Source of the DNA: Pseudodonghicola xiamenensis DSM 18339
Lineage (GTDB): Bacteria; Pseudomonadota; Alphaproteobacteria; Rhodobacterales; Rhodobacteraceae
Direction of reading: 5' to 3'
Length of the DNA: 64,000 nucleotides
Assembly: GCF_000429365.1 (NCBI RefSeq)
Contig: NZ_AUBS01000017.1
Location: forward strand, 1 to 64,000
The notes below the pieces were generated by a model. It was not told the origin of the DNA. It was given only the letters and a program-made list of their open reading frames with translations, and ran no database searches. Of the stretch, positions 26,943 to 36,747 are shown one piece after another. How positions within the stretch are numbered: position 1 is the stretch's first letter; each line of letters opens with the position of its first letter. A program made the position numbers and the translations under genes.

Positions 26943-27593
26943 TCAGTCGCTCGACGCGGTCCGATAGTTCTGGCGATAAAAGATGTGCTCGCCAATCTTG
27001 GCGGTCTGCGTATAGACACGCGCCCAACGCGGCTTGACCGACAGAGTGTGGTAATGGGTGGCACCATCGGTCAGATCGCCGGCATAGCCATCCATCACCG
27101 CCCGCGCCACCTTCGAGACCCGCTCAAATGCCGCCGGCTCGCGGATCACCTCGGCGCGCCCGTCGCAGGTATAGGTGAACTGGCATTGATACCTTTTGCC
27201 GGTGCCCTGGCGGATCACCCCGCAGAGCGTATCGGGATAACGGCCACTGCGGACCCGGTTCATGATCACCTCGGCCACCGCGAACTGCCCCTTGACCGTT
27301 TCGCCGCGGGCTTCGAAATACAGGGCCTCGGCCAGACAGCGCCAGTTGTCCCCGCCCTCGGGTTCCGGCTGCGCATCGAGCCAATCGCGGGTAAAGCTGA
27401 AAGCTGGCGCCTTACCCTTCTTGCTGACCTTTCCGCGCGACGCGGTCAGGAAGGATTTCAACTGATGATCCGGCATTGCACCGAGGGTGGATTGTTCGCG
27501 CTTGAACAAGCTCTTCAGACCGGCTTCGGCCGACACGGAAAGCGGCGACATCGCCGCTATGATCACGACAGCAAAAGCCAGAACCCGGTTCAT
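26943..27593 (-). CDS. SleB-type cell wall hydrolase, secreted
   Basis: This 216-residue periplasmic protein has a signal peptide (MNRVLAFAVVIIAAMSPLSV, cleaved near SAEA) and a C-terminal SleB/hydrolase_2 domain. The domain has WRCLAEALYFEARGE with the catalytic-type glutamate, AVAEVIMNRVRSGRYPDTLCGVI, QCQFTYTCDG and THYHTLSVKPRWA. In non-spore-formers these enzymes act as lytic transglycosylases on peptidoglycan. The ATG at 27593 follows TTGAGGTACAG; the frame is open to 27689 but the signal peptide begins here. It is 128 bp upstream of the folB fusion. Confidence 0.92.
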   Translation of the reverse strand: MNRVLAFAVVIIAAMSPLSVSAEAGLKSLFKREQSTLGAMPDHQLKSFLTASRGKVSKKGKAPAFSFTRDWLDAQPEPEGGDNWRCLAEALYFEARGETVKGQFAVAEVIMNRVRSGRYPDTLCGVIRQGTGKRYQCQFTYTCDGRAEVIREPAAFERVSKVARAVMDGYAGDLTDGATHYHTLSVKPRWARVYTQTAKIGEHIFYRQNYRTASSD

Positions 27594-27757
27594 CTGTACC
27601 TCAATGAGCAGTGTCTCGCACCCGGCTGTCACGGCCCGGCGCAGCGGCTCCATTAGCTCAGAAAGGCCAAAAGGTCTACCTCTGCCCAAATCACGGGCAG
27701 TTTACGAAGCTTCACAAATCTGCGCCACCGGAAGCGTCCGGCAAAAGAATCCTTTAT

Positions 27758-30316
27758 TTACGGCCTCTTCGCCGCGTTCAGCCCCGTCTTGGCCGCGATT
27801 GCAAGTTGAGCGGCAGCCAGCCGAGCGACGGGAACCCGAAACGGCGAACAAGAGACATAATCGAACCCCGCCTCACGGCAGAATTCGATTGATTCGGGGT
27901 TACCCCCGTGTTCGCCGCAAATCGACACCGTCAAGCCGGGATGTGCCCCCCGCCCCCGATCCGCACCGAGTTTCAGAAGTTCCCCCACGCCCTCGACATC
28001 GAGCACATGAAACGGATCCTCGTTGAACACCCCCTTGCGCACGTAATCCGACATGAACCGCCCGGCGTCGTCCCGCGACAGACCATAGGTCATCTGGGTG
28101 AGGTCGTTGGTGCCGAAGCTGAGGAAGGACACATAGGGCGAAATCTCGGCCGCGCGCAAAGCGGCGCGCGGGGTCTCGACCATCACCCCCAGACGGTAAT
28201 CGAATTCCTCGCCATGCTTGGCACGCACGGTGGCGGCGATGGCGTCGATCCGGGCCTTGATCAGTTCGACCTCACGCCGCGCCGACACCAGCGGGATCAT
28301 GATTTCGGGCACGACCGGTTCACCGCTTTCGCGCATCGCCAGCGCCGCCTCAAAGATAGCGCGGGCCTGCATCTCGTAGATCTCGGGCACGGTAACCCCC
28401 AGCCGTACCCCGCGCAGGCCCAGCATGGGATTATATTCCGCCATCGCCTCGATCCGCCGGGTGACATCGGAAACCGGCAGGTCCAGCGCTTCGGCCAGTT
28501 CCCGCTGGCCGGTCCGGGTGGCCGGCAGAAATTCATGCAATGGGGGATCGAACAACCGGATACAAACGGGCCGCCCTTCCATGATCTTGAAAAGCTGGAT
28601 GAAATCGTCCCGCTGCATTGGCAGAAGCCTCGCTAGGACCTCGGCCCGGCCGGAGCTGGTCTCGGCGAAAATCATCTCGCGCATGACCGTCAGGCGCCCT
28701 TGATCGAAGAACATATGTTCGGTCCGGCACAGCCCGATCCCCTGCGCGTCGAAGTTGCGCGCGGTGCGTGCATCCGCCGGGGTATCGGCATTGGCGCGAA
28801 TGCCGATATCGCGTTCGGCATCGGCCCAGCCCATCAGCGTCTGGAATGCGTCGTCGAGCGCGGCCTCCAGCATCTCCGGCTCGCCAGCGAGGATTTCGCC
28901 GGAACTGCCGTCGATGGTGATCACATCCCCCTCGCGCAGAAGACGCCGCTCCGGCGTGATCAGCAGCTTGTCGCGGGTGTTAAAGGTCAGCTCCGAAGCG
29001 CCGACGATGCAGGGCAGCCCAAGACCGCGGCCGATCACAGCCGCATGGCTGGTCATGCCGCCCTTTTCGGTCAGCACCCCGGCGGCGGCATGCATGCCCC
29101 TCACATCCTCCGGCGCGGTCTCGCGGCGCACCAGAATGCAGGCTTCTCCGCGCGCGGCACTGGCCTGGGCTGCGGCCGCGTTAAAGACGATCCGCCCCGT
29201 CGCCGCCCCCGGGCTGGCGCCGATCCCGCGCCCCAGCACATCCCGCGCCGCCGTCGGCGAGACCTGACGGTGCAGCAATTCGCTGACCGAATGCGCATCC
29301 ACCCGCATCACCGCCTCCTGCGGCGGGATGATGCCGTCTTCGGCAAGCCGCACGGCGATCCGCACCGCCGCCCGCGGACTGCGGGCCACGCGCACGCCAT
29401 CCAGGATATGGACATTGCCATTCTGGATAACGAATTCGACCTGCATTTCCTCACGCAGACGTTCCCGCATCAGCGCGGCGTCACGCTTGAGCGCCTCGAA
29501 GGCCTCCGGCGCCAGCTCCTCCAGCGACGGGCCCCGCGGATCCTTTTCGAGATAAATCGCCTCGGCCCCGGCCCCCAGCGCCTCGCGGCCCTGGCTCTGG
29601 CTCAGATAGCGGCCGGTGATCTGTGGCAGGCCAGTTACCGGATTGGCCAGCTGCAGCACGCCCGACCCGCATTCCCCCTGCCCGAGCCCCGGGATCATCT
29701 CCTGCACCACCAGCCCCAGCCCGGCATCCGCCGGCGCCCCCTTGGCCTGACGTAGCAAACGCGCCGATGTGCCCTCCCAGGCCCGCGCCATCGACCGCAA
29801 CACGCCCTTGAGTTGTTCGGGACGCGATTGTGGGAAGGGTTCGTCCGCCTCTTCTTCATAGGCGCGCAACATCCGCTGTAGCCCCTTCGGCCCCTCGTCG
29901 GAATCGCTGTCGAAGACATCCGGATCGAGACGCGCCACATGGGTCGCATAGGCCTGCACGAAACGGGAATAAAGCGCTGCAGCCGCGCGTGCCCCCAGAC
30001 TGTCGGACAGGCATTCATATTGCTGGTCGTTCATGCCGATATTCAGCACCGCACCCGGCCCGCCCCAATCGGGGTCTTCCGAGGACGGGCGCACGCAAAG
30101 CAAGGCGCCCGGATCGAACTGCCGGTCGACCTCGTCGATATCGGGCATCTGCCCGGCAGCAATCCGCTTGACCGCCTGGAACGACAAAGCGACCGTGCGC
30201 GGCACCGGCAGGTCGAGGCGGACCAGACGCTGTAGACATTTGGCCCGGCCCCCATGGGTCGCCGTGGCGATCGGGGCGATCGGGGTGATCAGTGTGGTAT
30301 CGGTATTATTCTGCAC
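27758..30316 (-). CDS. ppdK: Pyruvate, phosphate dikinase-type enzyme
   Basis: PPDK interconverts pyruvate, ATP and phosphate with PEP, AMP and diphosphate. The 852-residue protein has the N-terminal ATP-grasp region, the swivelling phosphohistidine domain with GGMTSHAAVIGRGLGLPC (His424), and the PEP-binding barrel with RPVCIRLFDPPLHEFLP, FGTNDLTQMTYG and the catalytic SICGEHGG (Cys800). The ATP-grasp end departs from the norm: the usual GGKGANLAEM loop is THGGRAKCLQRL, and the usual SVRSGARASMPGMMDTVLNLG is CVRPSSEDPDWGGPGAVLNIG. The total is somewhat shorter than the usual 880-900. It may still be active, or may use a different phosphoryl donor. It lies upstream of glmM/folP genes on the same strand but 164 bp away from sleB. 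Confidence 0.9.
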   Translation of the reverse strand: MQNNTDTTLITPIAPIATATHGGRAKCLQRLVRLDLPVPRTVALSFQAVKRIAAGQMPDIDEVDRQFDPGALLCVRPSSEDPDWGGPGAVLNIGMNDQQYECLSDSLGARAAAALYSRFVQAYATHVARLDPDVFDSDSDEGPKGLQRMLRAYEEEADEPFPQSRPEQLKGVLRSMARAWEGTSARLLRQAKGAPADAGLGLVVQEMIPGLGQGECGSGVLQLANPVTGLPQITGRYLSQSQGREALGAGAEAIYLEKDPRGPSLEELAPEAFEALKRDAALMRERLREEMQVEFVIQNGNVHILDGVRVARSPRAAVRIAVRLAEDGIIPPQEAVMRVDAHSVSELLHRQVSPTAARDVLGRGIGASPGAATGRIVFNAAAAQASAARGEACILVRRETAPEDVRGMHAAAGVLTEKGGMTSHAAVIGRGLGLPCIVGASELTFNTRDKLLITPERRLLREGDVITIDGSSGEILAGEPEMLEAALDDAFQTLMGWADAERDIGIRANADTPADARTARNFDAQGIGLCRTEHMFFDQGRLTVMREMIFAETSSGRAEVLARLLPMQRDDFIQLFKIMEGRPVCIRLFDPPLHEFLPATRTGQRELAEALDLPVSDVTRRIEAMAEYNPMLGLRGVRLGVTVPEIYEMQARAIFEAALAMRESGEPVVPEIMIPLVSARREVELIKARIDAIAATVRAKHGEEFDYRLGVMVETPRAALRAAEISPYVSFLSFGTNDLTQMTYGLSRDDAGRFMSDYVRKGVFNEDPFHVLDVEGVGELLKLGADRGRGAHPGLTVSICGEHGGNPESIEFCREAGFDYVSCSPFRVPVARLAAAQLAIAAKTGLNAAKRP

Positions 30317-30454
30317 TGCAGCACCTATTGCTATGCAGGCAGCATAGACCCGGTATGCGCAGGTGCAAGGGGAAGCGCATCCGAACCCTGCGTATCCCGC
30401 GGCAAAGGCCGCGGGCCGCCCCCGCGCCGGTTTTCCGGGGCGGAGGCGGCAGCA

Positions 30455-32548
30455 TCAGCCGCCGATGCGGGTCAGGTCGGCGACCTGGGCGCAGACCTTT
30501 CGGATCTGATAGAGCAGGTTCAGCCGGTTGCGGCGCAGCACCTGGTTTTCGGCATTGATCTGCACATCTTCGAAGAAGGCGTCGATCGGGCCACGCAGGG
30601 CTGCCATCGCCGCCATCGCCGCCGGGAAATTTTCGACCGCCATGGCCGGAGCGATCGCTGCCTCGGCAGTGTCGAGCGCGGTGAAAAGCGCGCGTTCGCT
30701 GTCGGTCTCGGCGAATTTCGGATCGGCGCCAAAGGCGTATTCCACCCCATCCTTCTCTTCCGCCTGGGTCAGGATGTTATTGGCACGCTTGAAGCCTTGC
30801 AGCAGGTTCTCACCCTCATCCGTGGCCAGCACCTCGGTCAGTGCCCGGGCGCGGGTGACCAGCAGCAGCAAATCATCATTGCCCGGCATCGCCAGGCAGG
30901 CGTCGATCACGTCATGCCGCAGGCCCTCGTCACGCAGATAGACCTTCAGCCGGTCATGGAAGAAGGTCAGAAGATCGGTGGCCGTGTCAACGTAATCGGT
31001 GCGATCGGCATCGACCGTCTGATTGACCATGCCGGCCTCGAAGATCGGCAGCAGCGGCAGGCGCACGCCATTTTCCAGCACCAGCCTGATCACCCCCAGC
31101 GCGGCGCGGCGCAGGGCAAAGGGGTCTTTCGACCCGGTGGGCTTTTCGTCAATCGCCCAGAAGCCGGTCAAGGTATCCAGCTTGTCTGCCAGCGCCACAG
31201 TGACCGAAACCGGCGCGGTCGGCACGTCGTCCGACGGCCCCAGCGGCGAATAATGTTCCTGACAGGCTTGGGCCACCTCGGCGGGCAGGCCGGCGGCCTC
31301 GGCGTAATAGCGGCCCATCAGCCCCTGCAGTTCGGGGAATTCATAGACCATTTCCGAAGACAGATCGGCCTTGGCGACCTCGGCCGCCTGGGCAGCCAGA
31401 TCGGCATCGGAGCCGACCTTCGGCGCCAGTTCACGCGCCAGCAGCGCGATCCGCGCGATCCGCGCCTTCTGGCTGCCCAGCTTGTTGTGGAAGGTCACAT
31501 GGGCCAGCCGGTCGGTCCAGGCGCCCAGCCCTTCGCGCTGCGCCACCCGCAGGTCATTTTCCCAGAAGAATTTCGCATCCGACAGCCGTGCCGACAGCAC
31601 CTTCTGGTTGCCGGCGAGGATGGTCTTGCCGTTATCCGCCGTCTCGCGGTTCGCCACGGTGATGAAGCGCACGATGCGGCCAGTCTTGGGATCACGGACC
31701 GAGAAGAACTTTTGATGTTCCTTCATCGAGGTCTGCAGCACCTCTGGCGGCAGATTGAGGAAATCGGCGCCGATCTCGCCCATCAGCACCACCGGCCATT
31801 CGACCAGCCCAGCAACCTCGGCCAGCAGTCCCTTGTCCTCGACCACCTCAAGGCCGGCGGCAAAGGCCATGTTGGTGGCCTCCGACCAGATATGATCGGC
31901 GCGTTCCTCGGCCGAGAGGATCACATGGGCGCGCTTCAGCTGTGCCGCATAGCTTTCAAAAGACGAAACCGTGAAGGCCGCCGGCGCCATGAAGCGATGG
32001 CCGCGCGTGGTGTCCCCGGCGACGATCCCCTCCACGTCCAGCGGCACGACGCTGGCGCCGCCCTCGTCCGACAGGATGCAGAGGATCGAATGCAGCGGGC
32101 GCACCCAGCGCAGAGTGCCCGCGCCCCAGCGCATCGACTTCGGCCAGGGAAAATTGCGGATGGTGTCTTCCAGCACCTCGGCCACGATCTCGGCCGCCGG
32201 GCGGCCCGGCTTGGTGAGCGTGGCGAAATAAATCGCCCCCTTCGGCGTATCGCGCTCCTCAAGCTGATCGCGGGTCAACCCGGCGCCGCGCAGAAAGCCT
32301 TCGATGGCCTTTTCCGGTGCGCCGACCTTAGGGCCCTTGCGTTCCTCTTTCAGTGTCGGGGAATGGGCCAGCAGCCCTTCCAGCGCCAGGGTCAGCCGGC
32401 GCGGCGTCGAAAAGGCGGCAGCACCGGCATAGGTCAGCCCGGCCTCGACCAGGCCATTGGTGACGCGCTGTTTCAGATCCTCGGCGGCACGGGCCTGCAT
32501 GCGGGCCGGGATTTCCTCGGAGAAGAGTTCGATCAGAAGGTCAGGCAT
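30455..32548 (-). CDS. glyS: Glycine-tRNA ligase beta subunit
   Basis: This is the large subunit of the bacterial alpha2-beta2 glycyl-tRNA synthetase, which binds tRNA-Gly. The 697-residue protein starts MPDLLIELFSEEIPARMQ, has the HD-like and B3/B4-like regions (SMKEHQKFFSVRD, MGRYYAEAAGLP, DKLDTLTGFWAIDEKPTGSKDPFALRRAALG) and ends in the DALR-type anticodon domain (AIEDVQINAEN...LLYQIRKVCAQVADLTRIGG, in part). The ATG at 32548 is preceded by CGAGGACATCCG. It follows DUF6446 by 67 bp. The frame opens further to 32689 without similarity. Confidence 0.97.
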   Translation of the reverse strand: MPDLLIELFSEEIPARMQARAAEDLKQRVTNGLVEAGLTYAGAAAFSTPRRLTLALEGLLAHSPTLKEERKGPKVGAPEKAIEGFLRGAGLTRDQLEERDTPKGAIYFATLTKPGRPAAEIVAEVLEDTIRNFPWPKSMRWGAGTLRWVRPLHSILCILSDEGGASVVPLDVEGIVAGDTTRGHRFMAPAAFTVSSFESYAAQLKRAHVILSAEERADHIWSEATNMAFAAGLEVVEDKGLLAEVAGLVEWPVVLMGEIGADFLNLPPEVLQTSMKEHQKFFSVRDPKTGRIVRFITVANRETADNGKTILAGNQKVLSARLSDAKFFWENDLRVAQREGLGAWTDRLAHVTFHNKLGSQKARIARIALLARELAPKVGSDADLAAQAAEVAKADLSSEMVYEFPELQGLMGRYYAEAAGLPAEVAQACQEHYSPLGPSDDVPTAPVSVTVALADKLDTLTGFWAIDEKPTGSKDPFALRRAALGVIRLVLENGVRLPLLPIFEAGMVNQTVDADRTDYVDTATDLLTFFHDRLKVYLRDEGLRHDVIDACLAMPGNDDLLLLVTRARALTEVLATDEGENLLQGFKRANNILTQAEEKDGVEYAFGADPKFAETDSERALFTALDTAEAAIAPAMAVENFPAAMAAMAALRGPIDAFFEDVQINAENQVLRRNRLNLLYQIRKVCAQVADLTRIGG

Positions 32549-32615
32549 CGGATGTCCTCGGGGCGGTTCAGGCGACAAGGCCCGGAAAGTGTTTGCGAAA
32601 GATCGGTCTGAGGGG

Positions 32616-33146
32616 TCATGATCCGGCCCCCTCGGTCCGGGGTGGGCAGTCCTCTCCCACCGGGGTTCCGTCATAGGCCTTGCGGCCACAATGGTTCAGC
32701 TCGTTCCAGGCCCAGCCGCGCCCGTCCGGGGCGATGGCGACCACCCGGTCGACGCCATAGGCGATGTTCTTGACCGAAAGATACATATGGAACTGCCCCG
32801 CCTCGACCCCGCGGCCGATTTCCTCGGCGTCGAAACAGTCGAACCAGCCGGGCGCCACCAGCGGCTCTGCGCTGTCCAGCGGCACATAGGCGGCAAGCTG
32901 GTCGGTGGTAAGCGGCGTGGTGAAGCAGGAGCGATAGCGGATCGGAGAACTGTCGGCGTCGATGGCGCGAAATCCGGAATAGGGGATCGGCTCGGGCTGC
33001 CCCGTCGCGCGCGAAACCAGCGTGACATCCTCGCCGGGCTGCGGCGTCACCTCGTAATAATAGCCATAGACCTGCAGATAATAGATCGCCATCCCCGCGA
33101 CCAGCGCAGCCACGACGATCAGCGAGGCGCCCCATTTCCCGTTCAT
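32616..33146 (-). CDS. DUF6446 family membrane-anchored protein
   Basis: This 176-residue protein has one N-terminal span (WGASLIVVAALVAGMAIYYL) and a periplasmic domain with four cysteines (SCFTTPL, WFDCFDAEE, NHCGRKAYDG, GEDCPP). In Rhodobacterales a protein of this type sits between glyQ and glyS, which I recall as DUF6446. Its function is unknown; position suggests only co-transcription. It is 67 bp before glyS and divergent from marC. Confidence 0.8.
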   Translation of the reverse strand: MNGKWGASLIVVAALVAGMAIYYLQVYGYYYEVTPQPGEDVTLVSRATGQPEPIPYSGFRAIDADSSPIRYRSCFTTPLTTDQLAAYVPLDSAEPLVAPGWFDCFDAEEIGRGVEAGQFHMYLSVKNIAYGVDRVVAIAPDGRGWAWNELNHCGRKAYDGTPVGEDCPPRTEGAGS

Positions 33147-33223
33147 GCCGCAAGCTCCCGTGCAGGGTTGGCCCGGGGGCTGGGCGATGCTAGGCCTTGG
33201 GCGGCTGACCGAAGGATACGAAT

Positions 33224-33856
33224 ATGGACATGGCGTTTCTGATCAAGTTCGCAGGCGCGATCTTCGCGATCATGAACCCCTTCGTGAACCTGCCGATGTT
33301 CCTGGGCCTCACCTCGGACATGGAGACGGCAGACCAGCGGCGCGCGGCGCTGATGGCATCCTTCTATGCCGCCATCCTCTGCGCCGTGGTGGCGCTGGCG
33401 GGCACCGAAATCCTCAGTTTTTTCGGCATCAGCCTGGCTGATTTCCGCGTCGCCGGCGGCGTCGTCCTGATGATGATCGCGCTTGGAATGCTCAACGGCC
33501 GATCCGGCCCCGCCCATCATGGAACCGCCGCGGAAAAGGCCGCCAACGAGACCCGAGAGACGGTGTCCTTCTACCCCATGGCCTTTCCGATGCTGGTGGG
33601 CCCCGGCACCATCGCCACGATCATCCTGTTCACCGGCCAGGCCAGCGGCCCCGGCGACCATCTGGCCATTGCCCTGGTGCTGGCGGGCGATCTGCTGGCG
33701 CTGGCGGTGGTCCTGTTCTTCGCCGCCAGCATCGGCCGGCTGATGTCGCAAACCCTGCGCACCGTGACCATCCGGCTGATGGGCATCATCCTGGCCGCCA
33801 TCGCGGTCGACATGATCGCGGGCGGGCTCAAGACCCTGCTGCCGGGTCTGGCTTAG
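33224..33856 (+). CDS. MarC-family integral membrane protein
   Basis: This 210-residue protein has six spans and is of the MarC/YhgN type: FAGAIFAIMNPFVNLPMFLGLT at the start, then FRVAGGVVLMMIALGMLNG, YPMAFPMLVGPGTIATIILF and RLMGIILAAIAVDMIAGGL. The biochemical function of the family is not established despite the multiple-antibiotic-resistance name. ATG codons at 33224 and 33230 are both possible starts. It is on the plus strand between glyQ and DUF6446/glyS, both on the minus strand, and so breaks that operon. Confidence 0.9.
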   Translation: MDMAFLIKFAGAIFAIMNPFVNLPMFLGLTSDMETADQRRAALMASFYAAILCAVVALAGTEILSFFGISLADFRVAGGVVLMMIALGMLNGRSGPAHHGTAAEKAANETRETVSFYPMAFPMLVGPGTIATIILFTGQASGPGDHLAIALVLAGDLLALAVVLFFAASIGRLMSQTLRTVTIRLMGIILAAIAVDMIAGGLKTLLPGLA

Positions 33857-33873
33857 GGCGGCGAAGGCCCGGG

Positions 33874-34806
33874 TCATGCGGCCTCAAAGCCCCCCGCAGC
33901 GGTCTGCACGAAGGCATCGGCGCATTTCTTGGCCAGCGCCCGCACCCGACCGATATAAGCCTGGCGTTCGGTGACCGAGATCACCCCGCGCGCGTCGAGC
34001 AAGTTGAAGAGGTGGCTGGCCTTGATGCACTGGTCATAGGCAGGATGCGCCATGATGATCCGCTTGCCGGTCTTGGGGTCCATCGCCTCTTGCGACAGGA
34101 TGGATTCACATTCGGCCTCGGCCTCTTCGAAATGCTTCAGCAGCATCTCGGTATTGGCGACATCGAAGTTCCAGCGGCTGTATTCCTGTTCGGTCTGACG
34201 GAAGACATCGCCATAGGTCAGTGCGATCGGCGCCTGCGGATCGTTGAACGGCATGTCCATCACGTGGTCGATACCGAGGACATACATCGCCAGACGCTCC
34301 AGACCATAGGTCAGTTCGCCCGAAACCGGATGGCAGTCATGGCCGCCGACCTGCTGGAAATAAGTAAACTGCGACACTTCCATGCCATCGCACCACACTT
34401 CCCAGCCCAGCCCCCAAGCGCCCAGTGTCGGGCTTTCCCAATCGTCTTCGACGAAGCGGATATCATGCATCTCCATGTCGATGCCGATCGCCTCGAGGCT
34501 GCCCAGATAGAGGTCTTGCAGATCCGGTGGGCTCGGTTTGATCAGCACCTGATACTGATAATAGTGCTGCAGCCGGTTCGGGTTCTCGCCATAGCGGCCA
34601 TCTGTCGGGCGACGCGAGGGTTGCACGTAAGCAGCGGCCCAGGCCTTGGTGCCAAGCGAGCGCAGCGTGGTCCCCGGATGGAAGGTGCCGGCGCCGACCT
34701 CCATATCATAGGGTTGCAGCATCGCGCAGCCACGCGATGCCCAATAGGTCTGCAACCGCAGAATGATTTCCTGAAAGGAACGCGGGGGCGTTGGTTTTTC
34801 GGTCAT
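33874..34806 (-). CDS. glyQ: Glycine-tRNA ligase alpha subunit
   Basis: GlyQ is the catalytic class II core of the alpha2-beta2 synthetase that activates glycine. The 310-residue protein has [20 protein letters not shown] at the start, the motif 2-type region [73 protein letters not shown] and the C-terminal [13 protein letters not shown]. The ATG at 34806 fits the family. It is convergent with marC (17 bp apart) and divergent from the pseudoprotease gene. Confidence 0.98.
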   Translation of the reverse strand: MTEKPTPPRSFQEIILRLQTYWASRGCAMLQPYDMEVGAGTFHPGTTLRSLGTKAWAAAYVQPSRRPTDGRYGENPNRLQHYYQYQVLIKPSPPDLQDLYLGSLEAIGIDMEMHDIRFVEDDWESPTLGAWGLGWEVWCDGMEVSQFTYFQQVGGHDCHPVSGELTYGLERLAMYVLGIDHVMDMPFNDPQAPIALTYGDVFRQTEQEYSRWNFDVANTEMLLKHFEEAEAECESILSQEAMDPKTGKRIIMAHPAYDQCIKASHLFNLLDARGVISVTERQAYIGRVRALAKKCADAFVQTAAGGFEAA

Positions 34807-34976
34807 CTGCCGCTCTGTCCTGAAACCCGGGTAAAAACGCGCCTTTCCTATGCTCCCCGCCCGGCAGGGTCAACGCGCAACAGGGGGAAAACGCCGCGCT
34901 TTAAGCCATGGCAATCGCGTCGGTTTCCTGATTAGGTGCCGCGAAACCACATGTTTGTCAGACCAAGAGGCTGATT

Positions 34977-36737
34977 ATGCCCAGACTGTTCGCCGCATTC
35001 CTGATTCTCGTTCTGAGCCTCGCGCGCCCGCTTTGGGCGCAGCAGGCCCCGAACGATACTGTCTGGGTGCAAATCGAGGCCCACCCCAGCCTGCCCGAAG
35101 CCCGCAAGCAAGCCAGCCTGTTCGCCATGCGCCTTGCGGATGTGAACGGCTTCGCGCTTGGCGGTGGCTGGTACGGGATCGCGCTCGGCCCCTATACCCG
35201 CCCGGAAGCCGAACAGGTGCTGCGGGTCTATCGGCTGCAGGGACAAATCCCACGCGACAGCTATCTGGTCGACGCCGACAGCTATGGCGAACAATTCTGG
35301 CCAGACGGCGCCAATCCGACAACCCAACCGGGCCAGACCGCGCCCGCGACACCGGCGCAGGACACAGCCGAAGCGGCCCCTGCTCCGACGCCCATGCCCG
35401 CGCCCGCGCCTGCGGACGAGACACTCACGGAGGCCCGCAACAGCGAACGCCTGCTCAGCATCAAGGAGCGCCGCGACCTGCAAACTGCGCTGCAGGCAGC
35501 CGGCTTCTATAACTCGACCATCGACGGCGCCTTCGGTCGCGGCACCCGGGCCTCGATGGCGGACTGGCAAGCCGCGCAGGGATACGAGGCGACCGGTGTT
35601 CTCACCACCCGCCAGCGCAAGGCGCTGATGGATGCCTATAACGCGCCGCTGATCAGCGTCGGCATGCGGTATCACCGCGACGACCGCGCCGGCATCGCCA
35701 TGCAGATGCCGCTGGGGGCCGTGGACTTCTCCCGCTATGAATCGCCCTTCGCGCAATATGCCTCTGTCGGCGACAGTGGCATCCAACTGCTGCTGATCAG
35801 CCAGCCCGGCGACCGGGCGGCGCTTTACGGGCTCTATGACGTGCTGCAGACGCTGGAGATCGTGCCGCTTTCGGGCCCGCGCGAAAAAGGCCGCGACAGC
35901 TTTACCATCGAAGGCCGGGGCCATGGTATCATCACCCATGCCGAAGCCAGCCTGACGGGCACCGAGATCAAGGGTTTTGTCCTGGTCTGGCCCCAGGGTG
36001 ACGAGGCCCGCCGCACCAGGGTTCTGGCGGCGATGCAGCAAAGTTTCGAACGCACCGACCGCGTGCTCGACCCCAGCGCCGGAGCCGAGGCGCCGCAGGC
36101 GGTCGATCTGGTCTCGGGCCTGGCGGTGCGCAAACCGAAACTGTCGCGCTCGGGCGTCTATGTCGACAGCCGCGGCACCGTTCTGACTGCGGCGGCGAAC
36201 GTGGCCCAATGCGCCCGGATCACCCTGGACTACGATTACGAGGCCCGCGTCCTGGCCTCCGACCCGGAAACCGGCCTGGCGCTGCTGCGCCCGGAACAAA
36301 TGCTGGCGCCGATGGCGGTGGCGAAACTGCGCCCCGGCGCCCCCCGCCTGCAATCCGAGGTGGTATTGGCCGGCTATTCCTATGGCGGGGTGCTGGGCGC
36401 ACCGACGCTGACCTTCGGCACCGTTGCCGATCTGAAGGGGCTTGCAGGAGAAACCGTCCTCACCCGGCTTGCGCTGTCGCCGCTCGAAGGCGATGCCGGA
36501 GGCCCGGTTCTGGATGACAGCGGCACCATGCTGGGCCTGCTGCTACCGGCCCCGGCCGGCGCACAGCGGCTGCCCGAGGGGGTCAGCTTTGCGGCCAATT
36601 CCGACGCGATCGAAGCCCTGCTGGGCAAGGCCGGCGTCGACATCGCGCGCAACGATGGCAGCGCGCCACAACTCGCCCCCGACGACCTGAGCAAACTTGC
36701 CATGGGCATGACCGTTCTGGTCGGCTGCTGGGACTGA
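34977..36737 (+). CDS. Secreted SPOR-like / peptidoglycan-binding / trypsin-fold pseudoprotease
   Basis: This is a 586-residue exported protein. A signal peptide (MPRLFAAFLILVLSLARPLW, cut near AQQA) is followed by a SPOR-like segment (residues 27-105, WVQIEAHPSLPEARKQASLF, GGGWYGIALGPYTRPEAEQV). A Pro/Ala linker (113-147) and a peptidoglycan-binding domain (160-225, LLSIKERRDLQTALQAAGFY, DGAFGRGTRASMADWQ, GVLTTRQRKAL) come next. A middle domain occupies about 226-365, and a trypsin/HtrA-like fold about 380-560. In that fold the usual TAAHVV is TAAANV (Ala407 for His), the usual DLALL is GLALL (Gly433 for Asp), and GDSGGP is GDAGGP (Ala507 for Ser). All three catalytic positions are lost, so a binding or scaffold role in the periplasm is likely. 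It stands alone, divergent from glyQ. Confidence 0.87.
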   Translation: MPRLFAAFLILVLSLARPLWAQQAPNDTVWVQIEAHPSLPEARKQASLFAMRLADVNGFALGGGWYGIALGPYTRPEAEQVLRVYRLQGQIPRDSYLVDADSYGEQFWPDGANPTTQPGQTAPATPAQDTAEAAPAPTPMPAPAPADETLTEARNSERLLSIKERRDLQTALQAAGFYNSTIDGAFGRGTRASMADWQAAQGYEATGVLTTRQRKALMDAYNAPLISVGMRYHRDDRAGIAMQMPLGAVDFSRYESPFAQYASVGDSGIQLLLISQPGDRAALYGLYDVLQTLEIVPLSGPREKGRDSFTIEGRGHGIITHAEASLTGTEIKGFVLVWPQGDEARRTRVLAAMQQSFERTDRVLDPSAGAEAPQAVDLVSGLAVRKPKLSRSGVYVDSRGTVLTAAANVAQCARITLDYDYEARVLASDPETGLALLRPEQMLAPMAVAKLRPGAPRLQSEVVLAGYSYGGVLGAPTLTFGTVADLKGLAGETVLTRLALSPLEGDAGGPVLDDSGTMLGLLLPAPAGAQRLPEGVSFAANSDAIEALLGKAGVDIARNDGSAPQLAPDDLSKLAMGMTVLVGCWD

Positions 36738-36747
36738 TCCAGCCCCG

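Noticed and set aside
27594..27757. tRNA-like TTAGCTCAG stretch near 27655
   Set aside because: No matching acceptor, anticodon or T arms around it.
30254..32611. 785-codon plus-strand frame
   Set aside because: Antisense shadow of glyS.
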